A stretch of 64,000 nt of DNA from Chelativorans sp. Marseille-P2723. Its GTDB lineage: Bacteria > Pseudomonadota > Alphaproteobacteria > Rhizobiales > Rhizobiaceae. How positions within the stretch are numbered: position 1 is the stretch's first letter; each line of letters opens with the position of its first letter. Position numbers and translations under genes: made by a program. The notes beneath the pieces are model-generated. The model made no database searches and was not told the DNA's origin. It saw only the letters and a list, made by a program, of their open reading frames with translations. The stretch lies in contig NZ_CADDWI010000007.1 in NCBI RefSeq assembly GCF_902809845.1, forward strand, positions 186,001-250,000, written 5' to 3'. Positions 55,619-63,964 of this stretch are shown here, in pieces.

Positions 55619-57058
55619 TCATTCATGCTCTCCAAGCCCCTCATCAAGGCGAGAAGCTGGCAGGGGGGTACAGGCAATGGCGCCATCAGGGGGCATGATC
55701 TGCCTTTCCGCCTCAAGCGTGGAGACCGCCGGTTCCTTGTCCTGCTTGTAGAGCGTGGTGCCGACGATGGTGCAAGCGCCCCTGCTAAGCGCGTCCAGCC
55801 GGTGGGTGCGGGCATCGGCAATCCGTGCTTGAACGTGCCCGGCGGCAAGGCTGCGCAGGATGCCCCCTTCCTCCTCGATCCTGGAGAACTCGTCCCATGC
55901 CTTTTCGCAAAGCGATGCTGTGAGCGCTTCGATGCCACCAGAGCCCGATGACGTGTCTGCGACAGAGTCGAGCCTGCTTTCACGGGCGAGGATGAGCTGC
56001 TCGTTTCGAGCGATTCTTCGAGCGAAAGAATTCGGAAGGCCGTGCGCGATGGTGTGCGGAAGTACGGAAAGCGAATCGGCTCCACCAGCGGCTGCCGCGA
56101 ACGCTGCAATGGTCGTGCGGAGGATGTTTGCCTCAGGATCGCGCACCGTCATCATGCGATAGGATGTCTCGGCATGTATATTCGCAGGGGCGGGTGCGAT
56201 GCCGCATGCCTCTTGCACCCGCGCCCAGAGCTTTCGAAGGGCCCTGATCTTTGCCATCGACAGGAACTGGTTCTGGTCCACGGCAAGCGCGAACCCGATA
56301 TGCGGAGCAGCATAGATAAGAGGCTGGCGGGCCTCCTCGAACATCTTCAGATGGGCCACTGCGGAGGCCAGCATTATGCCGAGCTCCTGCGCTTCAGTCG
56401 CGCCAGCATTGTGAAAGACGCGCCCATCCGCCTCAAGAAGTATGCCGGGAAGCGACATGGCGAAGAAACCAGCCAGGGACGGAGGCATTGACGCTTCCAG
56501 AGCTTCTATCGACATGCGCAACCGCCCCGTTCCGGCGAACAGTGAGGCCGGGTCGATGCCGAAGGAGAGGGTCATTTCGGCCGGGTCGGCCCGTTTTTCC
56601 TGCAATATTTCGGCCAGCCAGTCTATTGAGGCACGGCTTTGCGGATGCACGTCGATTCGCAGGTGCACGTTCTTTAACGGAATGTTGTTAAGAACGGTCT
56701 CCAGCCCTTCGCGGCTAGCCGGGAGGCCGTAGCCGAATGCATTGGGCGCTCCTGCAAAAACGAAGGATAGCCCGGTGGCGCCGTTCTCCAGATCGTCTCT
56801 CGCCTGCTCGTTGGCGCGCCCGGGATCGGGGTCGTCGAGACGCTGGACGATCTTCCACGGCGTCTTCGTCTTCCCGCGAGAGATGGGCGATGGCCCTTCG
56901 GCCGGTTCATAAAGAGGCGCTATCGACGCGCCGTCATCCCTATGCCGGATCAATGATTCATAACCGGTTTCACTGCCAAGGGTCCTGGCTACAAGTTCGA
57001 GCCACTGCCTTCGGCCGATCGTCGCGAAATCCGCCTTTGTCAGGACCGAACGATCCAT
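55619..57058 (-). CDS. mutA: Methylmalonyl-CoA mutase small (beta) subunit
   Basis: A 479-residue protein of the methylmalonyl-CoA mutase family. The TIM-barrel part is seen: GATGLSFVFAGAPNAFGYGLP near residue 90, FHNAGATEAQELGIMLASAVAHLK near 240, ETSYRMMTVRDPEANILRTTIAAFAAAAGGADSLSVLPH near 320 and RIARNEQLILARES near 375. It stops after the barrel and has no C-terminal B12-binding domain, as expected for the non-catalytic small subunit. The catalytic subunit is not in the window. AGGAGG lies before ATG 57058. Divergent from the HerA-like gene. Confidence 0.9.
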   Translation of the reverse strand: MDRSVLTKADFATIGRRQWLELVARTLGSETGYESLIRHRDDGASIAPLYEPAEGPSPISRGKTKTPWKIVQRLDDPDPGRANEQARDDLENGATGLSFVFAGAPNAFGYGLPASREGLETVLNNIPLKNVHLRIDVHPQSRASIDWLAEILQEKRADPAEMTLSFGIDPASLFAGTGRLRMSIEALEASMPPSLAGFFAMSLPGILLEADGRVFHNAGATEAQELGIMLASAVAHLKMFEEARQPLIYAAPHIGFALAVDQNQFLSMAKIRALRKLWARVQEACGIAPAPANIHAETSYRMMTVRDPEANILRTTIAAFAAAAGGADSLSVLPHTIAHGLPNSFARRIARNEQLILARESRLDSVADTSSGSGGIEALTASLCEKAWDEFSRIEEEGGILRSLAAGHVQARIADARTHRLDALSRGACTIVGTTLYKQDKEPAVSTLEAERQIMPPDGAIACTPLPASRLDEGLGEHE

Positions 57059-57243
57059 TTTTCCTCCTCGAACATCAGAGAGTGCGCAAGCAAGTCTAGG
57101 ATGACAGTGCCCCCGCTGCAACGTGTCCCAGCAGAACAACGCCGTTTCGGGGAAAACGATCCCGCGGCGACAGAATGCGTTGTGACTTGCCAGCAGGCCA
57201 ACTATACCTGCAAAAGCACCGTCCAGCGCGGAGAGGAGAGGCG

Positions 57244-58800
57244 ATGAAGGCGGGAAACACCATCTTTCTTGGAGCCAGTCGGCATGTCGATGACAGCTAC
57301 CAGAAAGCGGAGCATCTGCTGCTGGAATTCGCCAACCGGCACGGATTGATCACGGGGGCGACGGGCACTGGTAAAACCGTGACCTTGCAGGTGCTTGCAG
57401 AGGGTTTTTCCAACGCCGGCGTCCCGGTCTTCTGCGCTGACATCAAGGGCGATCTCTCCGGCATCGCCACGAAGGGGGAAGAAAAGGATTTCCTCGCCGA
57501 ACGTGCAAAGACCATCAAGCTGGAACCCTATGAGTTCGATGAAGCGCCCGTCATATTCTGGGACCTGTTCGGTGAGAAGGGTCATCCCATCCGGGCCACG
57601 ATCTCCGAGATGGGCCCGCTGCTTCTTTCGCGGCTGATGAACCTTTCGGAGGCGCAGGAGGGCGTGATCAACATCGCCTTCCGGATCGCTGACGAAGAGG
57701 GCCTTCTGCTGCTCGACCTAAAAGATCTGCAGGCGCTGCTTGCAAATCTTTCTGAGCGGGCGGATGAGATCAGCGCGCGCTACGGAAATGTGACGAGACA
57801 GTCTGTAGGCGCCATCCAGCGTGCACTCCTGGTGCTGGAACAGCAGGGCGCGGACCATTTCTTCGGCGAACCGGCGCTGCGCATTGCCGACCTGATGCGC
57901 ACGACGCGCGATGGGCGCGGTTATGTCAACGTGCTGGCTGCGGACAAGCTGATGATGAATCCGCGCCTGTACGCCACGTTCCTGCTTTGGCTCCTTTCGG
58001 AACTGTTTGAGGAATTGCCCGAGATCGGCGATCCCGACAAGCCCAGGCTGGTCTTCTTCTTCGATGAAGCGCACCTGCTTTTTGACGAGGCTCCGAAGGT
58101 GCTCGTGGAACGGGTCGAGCAGGTAGTCCGGCTTATACGTTCCAAGGGTGTTGGCGTCTATTTCGTGACCCAGAACCCGCTTGACATTCCAGAGACGGTG
58201 CTAGCGCAGCTGGGCAACCGCGTTCAGCACGCGCTGCGCGCCTATACACCGCGCGAGCAGAGGGCGGTGAAGAGTGCGGCAGATACCTTTCGGCCAAATC
58301 CCGGTTTCGACTCTTTCGAAGCGATTACCAAGCTTGGGGTGGGCGAAGCGCTCGTCTCAACGCTGGAAGCAAAGGCGGTTCCATCGGTGGTCCAGCGCAC
58401 GCTGATTCGACCGCCTTCCTCGCGCATCGGGCCGGCGACCGATCCGGAGCGACAGGCATTGATCAATCGGAGTCCGCTGGCAGGCCAGTACGATCAGGCA
58501 ATCGACAGAGACTCCGCCTTCGAGATCCTGCAGAGGCGGGGAACCGAAGCTGCGCAGGCGGCAGAAAACCAGAAACAACAACAGCAAGCGCGGCAACAGA
58601 GCGAGGGCACGGCCGGATGGACCTTGCCGGATTTAGGCGAGGGCAATTCCAGCCCGCGGCGCGGTAGGACAGTCAGCCGCAGCACCTATCAGCGGCAGTC
58701 TGTCACGGAAGCAGCGATCAAATCCGTCGTCCGCGCCGTGGGAACGACCCTCGGACGCGAAATCATCCGCGGCATCCTGGGCAGCTTGCGGAGGCGATAA
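57244..58800 (+). CDS. HerA-like ATPase (DUF853 family)
   Basis: A 518-residue P-loop ATPase of the DUF853/YjgR group. Walker A is GLITGATGTGKTVTLQ near residue 35, Walker B LVFFFDEAHLLFDEAP near 268, and an arginine-containing sensor follows in VYFVTQNPLDIPETVLAQLGNRVQHALRAYTPREQ near 300. A Gln-rich low-complexity stretch (about 440-460) precedes a basic C-terminus. GGAGAGGAGAGG lies upstream of ATG 57244. The cellular role of this family is not established. Confidence 0.92.
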   Translation: MKAGNTIFLGASRHVDDSYQKAEHLLLEFANRHGLITGATGTGKTVTLQVLAEGFSNAGVPVFCADIKGDLSGIATKGEEKDFLAERAKTIKLEPYEFDEAPVIFWDLFGEKGHPIRATISEMGPLLLSRLMNLSEAQEGVINIAFRIADEEGLLLLDLKDLQALLANLSERADEISARYGNVTRQSVGAIQRALLVLEQQGADHFFGEPALRIADLMRTTRDGRGYVNVLAADKLMMNPRLYATFLLWLLSELFEELPEIGDPDKPRLVFFFDEAHLLFDEAPKVLVERVEQVVRLIRSKGVGVYFVTQNPLDIPETVLAQLGNRVQHALRAYTPREQRAVKSAADTFRPNPGFDSFEAITKLGVGEALVSTLEAKAVPSVVQRTLIRPPSSRIGPATDPERQALINRSPLAGQYDQAIDRDSAFEILQRRGTEAAQAAENQKQQQQARQQSEGTAGWTLPDLGEGNSSPRRGRTVSRSTYQRQSVTEAAIKSVVRAVGTTLGREIIRGILGSLRRR

Positions 58801-58868
58801 GCTCTGCAAGGCCGGAGCTTCCTATTGCTGGTTCTTCGAGTTGGTCGCCCTGCCGATCCAGCGAAGCC

Positions 58869-59642
58869 TCATACTGAGCGCAAGCCGTCAGTCACCAGGA
58901 TGGGCGAGCCAACCGGGACGCGACCGTAGAGGTCTATAACGTCCTGATTGAGCATGCGCACGCAGCCAGAGGAAACCGACCTGCCGATGGTCCACCATTC
59001 CGGCGAGCCATGGATGCGGTAGAGCGTGTCCTTTCCATCCTGATAGATGTAAAGCGCGCGCGCTCCCAGCGGATTCATGATGCCGGGCTCCATGCCACCG
59101 CGCCATTCGCCCGTGGCCTTGTCGAATTTGGTGCGGTACTGCTCCAGCTCCGGTTGCCGCTCGATCATCTCTTCGGGGGGATGCCATTTGGGCCATTCGG
59201 CCTTGCGGGCGATCTCGGCCCGCCCAGACCATTCAAAACCAGCCCGCCCGAGGCCCACGCCATAGCGCATGGCGCGCCTGCCGGGCAGAACCAGATAGAG
59301 AAAGTGCGTCGAGGTATGAACGACGATCGTTCCCGGCCGTTCGCCCGTTGGGTCATCGACTTCCTGGCGGAGAAACTCGGGGCTGATCTTCTCGAACGGG
59401 ACGGCCGGAATTGCGTGCCCATGATCTTCCATGGCGGCATAGATGAGCCGCCGGTCATTGGAGCTGGAAAGTGGGCCGCCAAAGGGCCGGGGCGGCATTG
59501 TCAGTGACAAGGGCTGCACGTTCGGCTCCCTCTGCGAGGAGGGCACGTTCACACAGCCGGTCAGAGAAGCCGCGCCGCTAAGGACGGCCGTTAGGAAGGC
59601 ACGGCGGGAAAGGGGGGAGGGGGATTTGTCAGCGGGAAGCAT
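58869..59642 (-). CDS. L,D-transpeptidase (YkuD), exported lipoprotein-like
   Basis: Cross-links peptidoglycan or attaches proteins to it in the periplasm. A 257-residue product from ATG 59642 (MLPADKSPSPLSRRAF). The leader has a twin arginine and a hydrophobic segment ending in the lipobox SLTGC near residue 31. The YkuD domain spans about 100-257, with TIVVHTSTHFLYLVLPGRRA, the histidine in YRIHGSPEWWTIG and the catalytic cysteine in SSGCVRMLNQDV near residue 224. Such enzymes are numerous in rhizobia. Confidence 0.94.
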   Translation of the reverse strand: MLPADKSPSPLSRRAFLTAVLSGAASLTGCVNVPSSQREPNVQPLSLTMPPRPFGGPLSSSNDRRLIYAAMEDHGHAIPAVPFEKISPEFLRQEVDDPTGERPGTIVVHTSTHFLYLVLPGRRAMRYGVGLGRAGFEWSGRAEIARKAEWPKWHPPEEMIERQPELEQYRTKFDKATGEWRGGMEPGIMNPLGARALYIYQDGKDTLYRIHGSPEWWTIGRSVSSGCVRMLNQDVIDLYGRVPVGSPILVTDGLRSV

Positions 59643-60027
59643 TGGTCTCTTCGTTCTTGTGGGCGAATAACGAGGTAAACACGCCTCTGAAACTCGGTGC
59701 ACGGATGAAAGGTCCCTGCGATGCATTCTGACCTCATCGTCAGCAATGCAAGCTAATCAAACCTAGTTGGCAGCCGATTGTTCTCGGCCTATGGTATTTC
59801 TGCAACGTCAAGGCGGCTGGCCCGGCTCAACGGCTCACTGCTCTAGATACGTCACGCCATGGTTGCCAATTTGTAAACCAACAGGCGTCCACGCCCATAT
59901 GGTTTTGGTTTGCAGTAAAGCGACCGGCAGATATTCCACGTGCCGTTGGGCGGACGCGGAGAGGTTGACGGCGCTGGCCGAGGCGCTATGCCTTGGAGAG
60001 GACGGGCAGAAAGGAGTGCCTCAGGCC
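59643..60027. other. Intergenic stretch without a recognised gene
   Basis: About 385 bases between the divergent L,D-transpeptidase and aminotransferase genes. It must hold both promoters. The aminotransferase frame stays open upstream to 59767, but those 87 codons show no domain and no ribosome binding site, so I treat them as non-coding. Confidence 0.4.
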
Positions 60028-60912
60028 ATGAACGCATTACCGCAAGCCCAATCCACCACCTGGACCTATGTCGACGGTGACTGGAGCGAAGGCAATGTCC
60101 CCATTGCCGGATCACGCACCCATGCCATGTGGCTGGGCTCGTCGGTTTTCGACGGTGCGCGGTGGTTTGAAGGTATCGCGCCGGATCTTGACCGCCATTG
60201 CGAGCGAGTGAATGCGTCGGCGCGAGCGCTCGGCCTTGAGGCGCTGATGCCGGCGGAGGAAATCGTCGGGCTGACCCTGGACGGGCTCAGAAAATTCGAC
60301 GGGAAGACAGCCGTCTACATCCGGCCGATGTACTGGGCGGAACATGGCGGATATATGAGCGTGCCGGCCGATCCTTCCTCCACCCGATTCTGCCTGTGTC
60401 TTTATGAAGCGCCCATGATCCCATCGTCGGGGTTCTCCGTCGGCCTTTCCCGCTTCCGCCGCCCGACATTCGAGACCATGCCAACCAATGCCAAGACCGG
60501 CTGCCTTTATCCGAACAACGGCAGGGCAATCATGGAGGCCAAGGCGCGCGGTTTCGACAATGCCCTGGTCCTCGACATGCTGGGTAATGTCGCGGAAACG
60601 GGCACGTCCAACATCTTTATGGTCAAGGACGGACAGGTGCTGACGCCTCTGCCCAATGGAACATTCCTTGCTGGAATCACGCGCTCCCGGGTCATGGCTC
60701 TTCTTGCAGAGGCGGGCTATCGGGTGATCGAAAGGAGCCTGCAGGTCGAGGACTTCATGGATGCCGATGAAATCTTTTCCACCGGGAACCATTCGAAAGT
60801 GGTACCGATAACGCGAATCGAGGATCGCGAACTTCAGGCTGGACCGGTAGCCAAGAAGGCGCGGGCGCTTTATTGGGAATGGGCGCATTCCATGCCCATG
60901 CCCATTGGGTAA
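60028..60912 (+). CDS. Class IV aminotransferase, branched-chain amino acid type
   Basis: PLP-dependent fold-type IV aminotransferase of 294 residues, most like the branched-chain aminotransferases. MWLGSSVFDGARWFEG is near residue 36, YIRPMYWAEHGGY near 97, the PLP lysine in NAKTGCLYPNNGRA near 153, LDMLGNVAETGTSNIFMVKDG near 183 and FSTGNHSKVVPI near 250. ATG 60028 gives the standard length with AAAGGAG upstream. An aminodeoxychorismate lyase activity cannot be excluded. Confidence 0.9.
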   Translation: MNALPQAQSTTWTYVDGDWSEGNVPIAGSRTHAMWLGSSVFDGARWFEGIAPDLDRHCERVNASARALGLEALMPAEEIVGLTLDGLRKFDGKTAVYIRPMYWAEHGGYMSVPADPSSTRFCLCLYEAPMIPSSGFSVGLSRFRRPTFETMPTNAKTGCLYPNNGRAIMEAKARGFDNALVLDMLGNVAETGTSNIFMVKDGQVLTPLPNGTFLAGITRSRVMALLAEAGYRVIERSLQVEDFMDADEIFSTGNHSKVVPITRIEDRELQAGPVAKKARALYWEWAHSMPMPIG

Positions 60913-61003
60913 GGAACGAACGGTAGAGGGGCGCATTGTCTCGAAAGCAGCGCTCCATCTGCCGAACGTGGAAGTTCAACCACTGTTACGAGGGAGACCT
61001 AAT

Positions 61004-61606
61004 ATGGCCTTTGAACTGCCGGACCTGCCTTACGATTACGAGGCATTGCAGCCATACATGTCGCGGGAGACGCTGGAGTACCACCACGACAAGCACCACA
61101 AGGCCTATGTGGACACCGGGAACAAGCTGGCGGCCGAGGCCGGGATGGACAGTCTGTCCGTCGAGGAGGTTGTCAAGCAATCCTACGGAAAGAACCAGGC
61201 TCTCTTCAATAACGCCGGGCAGCACTACAACCACATCCATTTCTGGAACTGGATGAAGAAGGGCGGCGGTGGAAAGAACCTGCCCGGCGCCCTCCAGACC
61301 GCTATTGACAGCGATCTGGGAGGTTATGACAAGTTTCGCGCCGACTTCATCAACGCGGGCGTGACACAGTTCGGCTCCGGCTGGGCTTGGCTTGCCTTCA
61401 AGGACGGCAAGCTGGAGATCATGAAGACGCCCAATGGCGAGAACCCGCTCGTCCATGGCGGAATCCCGATTCTCGGCGTCGATGTGTGGGAACATTCCTA
61501 TTACATCGATTACCGAAACGCCCGGCCGAAGTATCTGGAAGCTTTTGTCGACAACCTGATCAACTGGGACTATGTCCTGGAGTGCTATGAGAAGGCGCGC
61601 GGTTGA
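61004..61606 (+). CDS. sodB: Superoxide dismutase (Fe/Mn type)
   Basis: Cytoplasmic superoxide dismutase of 200 residues. Metal ligands are visible: EYHHDKHHKAY (first His), AGQHYNHIHFW (second His) and LGVDVWEHSYYIDY (Asp and His). A glutamine in FNNAGQHYNH occupies the place typical of Fe enzymes, though metal choice cannot be fixed from this. GGGAG precedes ATG 61004; the frame runs back to 60905. A strong terminator follows. Confidence 0.96.
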   Translation: MAFELPDLPYDYEALQPYMSRETLEYHHDKHHKAYVDTGNKLAAEAGMDSLSVEEVVKQSYGKNQALFNNAGQHYNHIHFWNWMKKGGGGKNLPGALQTAIDSDLGGYDKFRADFINAGVTQFGSGWAWLAFKDGKLEIMKTPNGENPLVHGGIPILGVDVWEHSYYIDYRNARPKYLEAFVDNLINWDYVLECYEKARG

Positions 61607-61647
61607 CGGCGTCGCTTAAGTGACGGAACTTCGTTTCGATCCAGAAG

Positions 61648-61670
61648 ACCCGGCTCCGGCCGGGTTTTTT
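61648..61670 (+). terminator. Rho-independent terminator of sodB
   Basis: ACCCGGC (61648-61654), loop TCCG, GCCGGGT (61659-61665), then TTTTT. A seven-base GC-rich stem with a T tract, 41 bases after the sodB stop. Confidence 0.92.
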
Positions 61671-61686
61671 ATTGCCCGTTTCATAG

Positions 61687-61745
61687 CTGATAGGAACCGG
61701 GCTGATAGGAACCGGGCTGATAGGAACCGGGCTGATAGGAACCGG
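61687..61745. repeat. Four tandem copies of a 15-base unit
   Basis: CTGATAGGAACCGGG is repeated exactly from 61687, with the fourth copy ending one base short at 61745. No gene covers it. On the minus strand one frame would encode repeated Val-Pro-Ile-Ser-Pro, but that frame has no gene-like features. It lies between the sodB terminator and the first c'-type cytochrome. Confidence 0.95.
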
Positions 61746-61875
61746 CCGGCCACGAAATAGTATTTCTACGCCTCGCTTCTTCACGCAACCGTGATTGGAG
61801 AGCTTCAGATTGTTAGAGGGGCTGCGATAAACGGAAGGTTATGGTGGGAAGGGGATGATTTCGGGAGGACGTCAT

Positions 61876-62322
61876 ATGAAAAGGCTTTTGATAACACTTT
61901 CCGTCGTCCTGCTGTCGTGTGCTGCTGCCTCGGCACAGGAGGACCCGGTAGCCGTGCGCAAGGCGTTGATGCAGGCAAATGCCGCTTCGGCAGGAGCGGC
62001 GTCCGCGATGATGCGGGGAGAGATGGACTACAATCCCGCCGTCGCATTGGCTGCGCTCGCCACATTCCGCGCGGTTTCCTTGTCCGTCGGCAGTTTTTTC
62101 CCGGAAGGTTCCGACTCCGGAGAGACAAGGGCATCTCCACGAATCTGGGAGGACATGGCGGGCTTCCAGCAGGAAATTGCTGATTTCCAGGCCGATGCGG
62201 CAGCGGCAAGAGAGGCCGCAGGCCGCGAGGGTCCAGCCGATCTCGCCGCCTTCCAATCGATGGTGGAGCCGGTTCTGGCTCATTGCAACAGTTGCCACGA
62301 GACCTACCGGACCGAGAATTAG
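61876..62322 (+). CDS. Cytochrome c'-type protein (copy 1)
   Basis: A 148-residue exported monoheme cytochrome. A signal peptide (MKRLLITLSVVLLSCAAASA) is followed by a four-helix-bundle-like domain starting EDPVAVRKALMQAN; the heme site CNSCHETYR lies at the C-terminus (about residue 138), as in cytochromes c' and c556. GGAGG precedes ATG 61876. It is paralogous to the gene at 62565: both share EDPVAVRKALMQA, the SFFPE segment and GPADL before the heme motif. Confidence 0.92.
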   Translation: MKRLLITLSVVLLSCAAASAQEDPVAVRKALMQANAASAGAASAMMRGEMDYNPAVALAALATFRAVSLSVGSFFPEGSDSGETRASPRIWEDMAGFQQEIADFQADAAAAREAAGREGPADLAAFQSMVEPVLAHCNSCHETYRTEN

Positions 62323-62506
62323 AAGCGTCGGACCAGAATCGGAATCCGCTTCCCCGAATGGCGATCCTTGTGCCGGAAGCGGGTCGTCCGGGAGTCCGCT
62401 TAAACTGCGCAAGCGACCTGAAGAGCGCGCTTCGGCTCAGGTGGAAATGGAGCATTCTGCCCCTTGAAAGGCAGTCCGGCCAAAATAGACTTGGTAAATT
62501 TATGAA

Positions 62507-62537
62507 TTGACTGGAGCCGCTTGCCGACTCCGGTCAA
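62507..62537 (+). terminator. Hairpin between the two c'-type cytochrome genes
   Basis: TTGACTGGAG (62507-62516) pairs with CTCCGGTCAA (62528-62537), ten pairs with one G-U, around an 11-base loop. There is no T tract. It ends 27 bases before the start of the second cytochrome, so it could end or tune the first transcript or shape the leader of the second. Confidence 0.45.
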
Positions 62538-62564
62538 ATTGTGTGCGGACTTCTGGAGAACTGC

Positions 62565-63026
62565 ATGAGAAAAATCGTAATCTGCATTTCCACTCTGTTG
62601 TTTTCAGCTTCGGTCTTTTCCGTTTCGGCGGCAGCGGAGATTGAAGATCCGGTTGCCGTACGCAAGGCGCTGATGCAGGCTGTGGCCGCTTCAGCAGGCA
62701 CATCGAGCGCCATGCTCAGGGGCAATCGTGAATACGACATGGCGGTGGCAAAAGCCGCCATCGCGACGTTCCACGCTAGCGCCAAGGCCCTCAGCAGCTT
62801 TTTTCCCGAAAACTCTCATACAGGCGGAACCACGGCGGCTCCCACCATCTGGAAGGACCCAGAAGCTTTCGGATCGGCTGTCGCCAAGTTCCGGGCCGCT
62901 GCCGCTACCGCCGTTGACCTTGCCGGGCACGACGGGCCGGCTGACCTGGAAGCTTTCCGACAAGCGGTGACGCCGGTGCTCGGCAACTGCAGCAGTTGCC
63001 ATCAAAGCTTCCGTGTGCAGAACTGA
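62565..63026 (+). CDS. Cytochrome c'-type protein (copy 2)
   Basis: A 153-residue exported monoheme cytochrome, paralogue of the preceding one. Signal peptide MRKIVICISTLLFSASVFSVSAAA, four-helix region starting EDPVAVRKALMQAV, heme motif CSSCHQSFR near the C-terminus. GGAGA precedes ATG 62565; the frame runs back to 62541. It ends six bases before the diheme cytochrome start, so the two are co-transcribed. Confidence 0.92.
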   Translation: MRKIVICISTLLFSASVFSVSAAAEIEDPVAVRKALMQAVAASAGTSSAMLRGNREYDMAVAKAAIATFHASAKALSSFFPENSHTGGTTAAPTIWKDPEAFGSAVAKFRAAAATAVDLAGHDGPADLEAFRQAVTPVLGNCSSCHQSFRVQN

Positions 63027-63032
63027 CGATCC

Positions 63033-63935
63033 ATGTTGCGCAAGCTCCTGTTTCTTACCGCCGCGTTGGTCGCGGCGGCAGGCCTCGTGTTCTGGCTGCT
63101 CACCATGCCCAGACCACTGGACGAAAGTGTCCTGGCGGGCACGGAGCCGGGAGATCCTGTCCGCGGCGAGCGAATGTATTTTGCCGGCGGCTGCGCCTCC
63201 TGCCATGCGAGCCCTGAAGCCGAGGGCGTTGAGGGCGAGCTTGGAGGCGGGCTTGTGTTGACAACCGACTTCGGTGCCTTCGTGGCGCCGAACATTTCCC
63301 CTCATCCACAAGACGGGATAGGAGACTGGAGCGAGATGGATTTCGCGAATGCGATGCTCCGGGGGATTTCGCCGGAAGGCAATCATTACTATCCAGCCTA
63401 TCCTTATACTTCCTATGCGCGGATGGAGGTGCAGGACGTGCGCGACATCTTCGCCTACCTGAAGTCTCTTCCTCCGGTCGAAGGGCGCGCGGACAGTCAC
63501 AAGATCGCCTTCCCCTTTACTTTGCGGCGCGGAATAGGCCTTTGGAAACGCCTATATCTCAGTGCGGAACCGGTGGTGACGTTCCCGGAAGGAACGCCGG
63601 AAAACGTGCTGCGCGGGCGCTACCTTGTCGAGGGTCCCGGACATTGCGGCGAATGCCATACACCGCGCAACTTCATCGGCGGTCTTAAGCTAGGCCAATG
63701 GCTGGAAGGCGGCCCCGCAGCAGAGGGCGAAGGGCGAGTGCCCGGCATAACGCCGGATGAAGACGGTATCGGCTTCTGGTCGGAAGGCGACATCGCCTAT
63801 TTTCTGGAGAGCGGCTTTACGCCGGATTTCGATTCGGTCGGGGGCGCCATGGTTGCCGTGCAAAAAAACATGGCTCGATTGCCGGCCGAGGACCGCGAGT
63901 CTATCGCCGCATATCTGAAGGCGATCGGGCAATAG
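63033..63935 (+). CDS. Diheme c-type cytochrome
   Basis: A 300-residue protein with an uncleaved or signal-like N-terminal hydrophobic segment (LLFLTAALVAAAGLVFWLL) and two heme motifs, CASCH near residue 53 and CGECH near residue 206, each in a class I cytochrome domain (GERMYFAGGCASCHASPE and RGRYLVEGPGHCGECHTP). It resembles the diheme cytochromes that accept electrons from periplasmic dehydrogenases. Six bases after copy 2 of the c'-type cytochrome. Confidence 0.94.
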   Translation: MLRKLLFLTAALVAAAGLVFWLLTMPRPLDESVLAGTEPGDPVRGERMYFAGGCASCHASPEAEGVEGELGGGLVLTTDFGAFVAPNISPHPQDGIGDWSEMDFANAMLRGISPEGNHYYPAYPYTSYARMEVQDVRDIFAYLKSLPPVEGRADSHKIAFPFTLRRGIGLWKRLYLSAEPVVTFPEGTPENVLRGRYLVEGPGHCGECHTPRNFIGGLKLGQWLEGGPAAEGEGRVPGITPDEDGIGFWSEGDIAYFLESGFTPDFDSVGGAMVAVQKNMARLPAEDRESIAAYLKAIGQ

Positions 63936-63964
63936 CGGAATTCCAGGAAAGCAGATCCGGTTTT
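63936..63964. repeat. Palindromic intergenic repeat fragment (copy D)
   Basis: CGGAATTCCAGGAAA followed by CCGGTTTT. It matches the reverse complement of copy A's second palindrome (AAAACCGG...TTTCCTGGAATTGCG) with a shorter middle. It lies directly after the diheme cytochrome stop. Confidence 0.5.

Noticed and set aside
61560-61784. Minus-strand frame encoding Val-Pro-Ile-Ser-Pro repeats
   Set aside because: It is the translation of the 15-base tandem array, overlaps sodB and its terminator, and has no gene signals.
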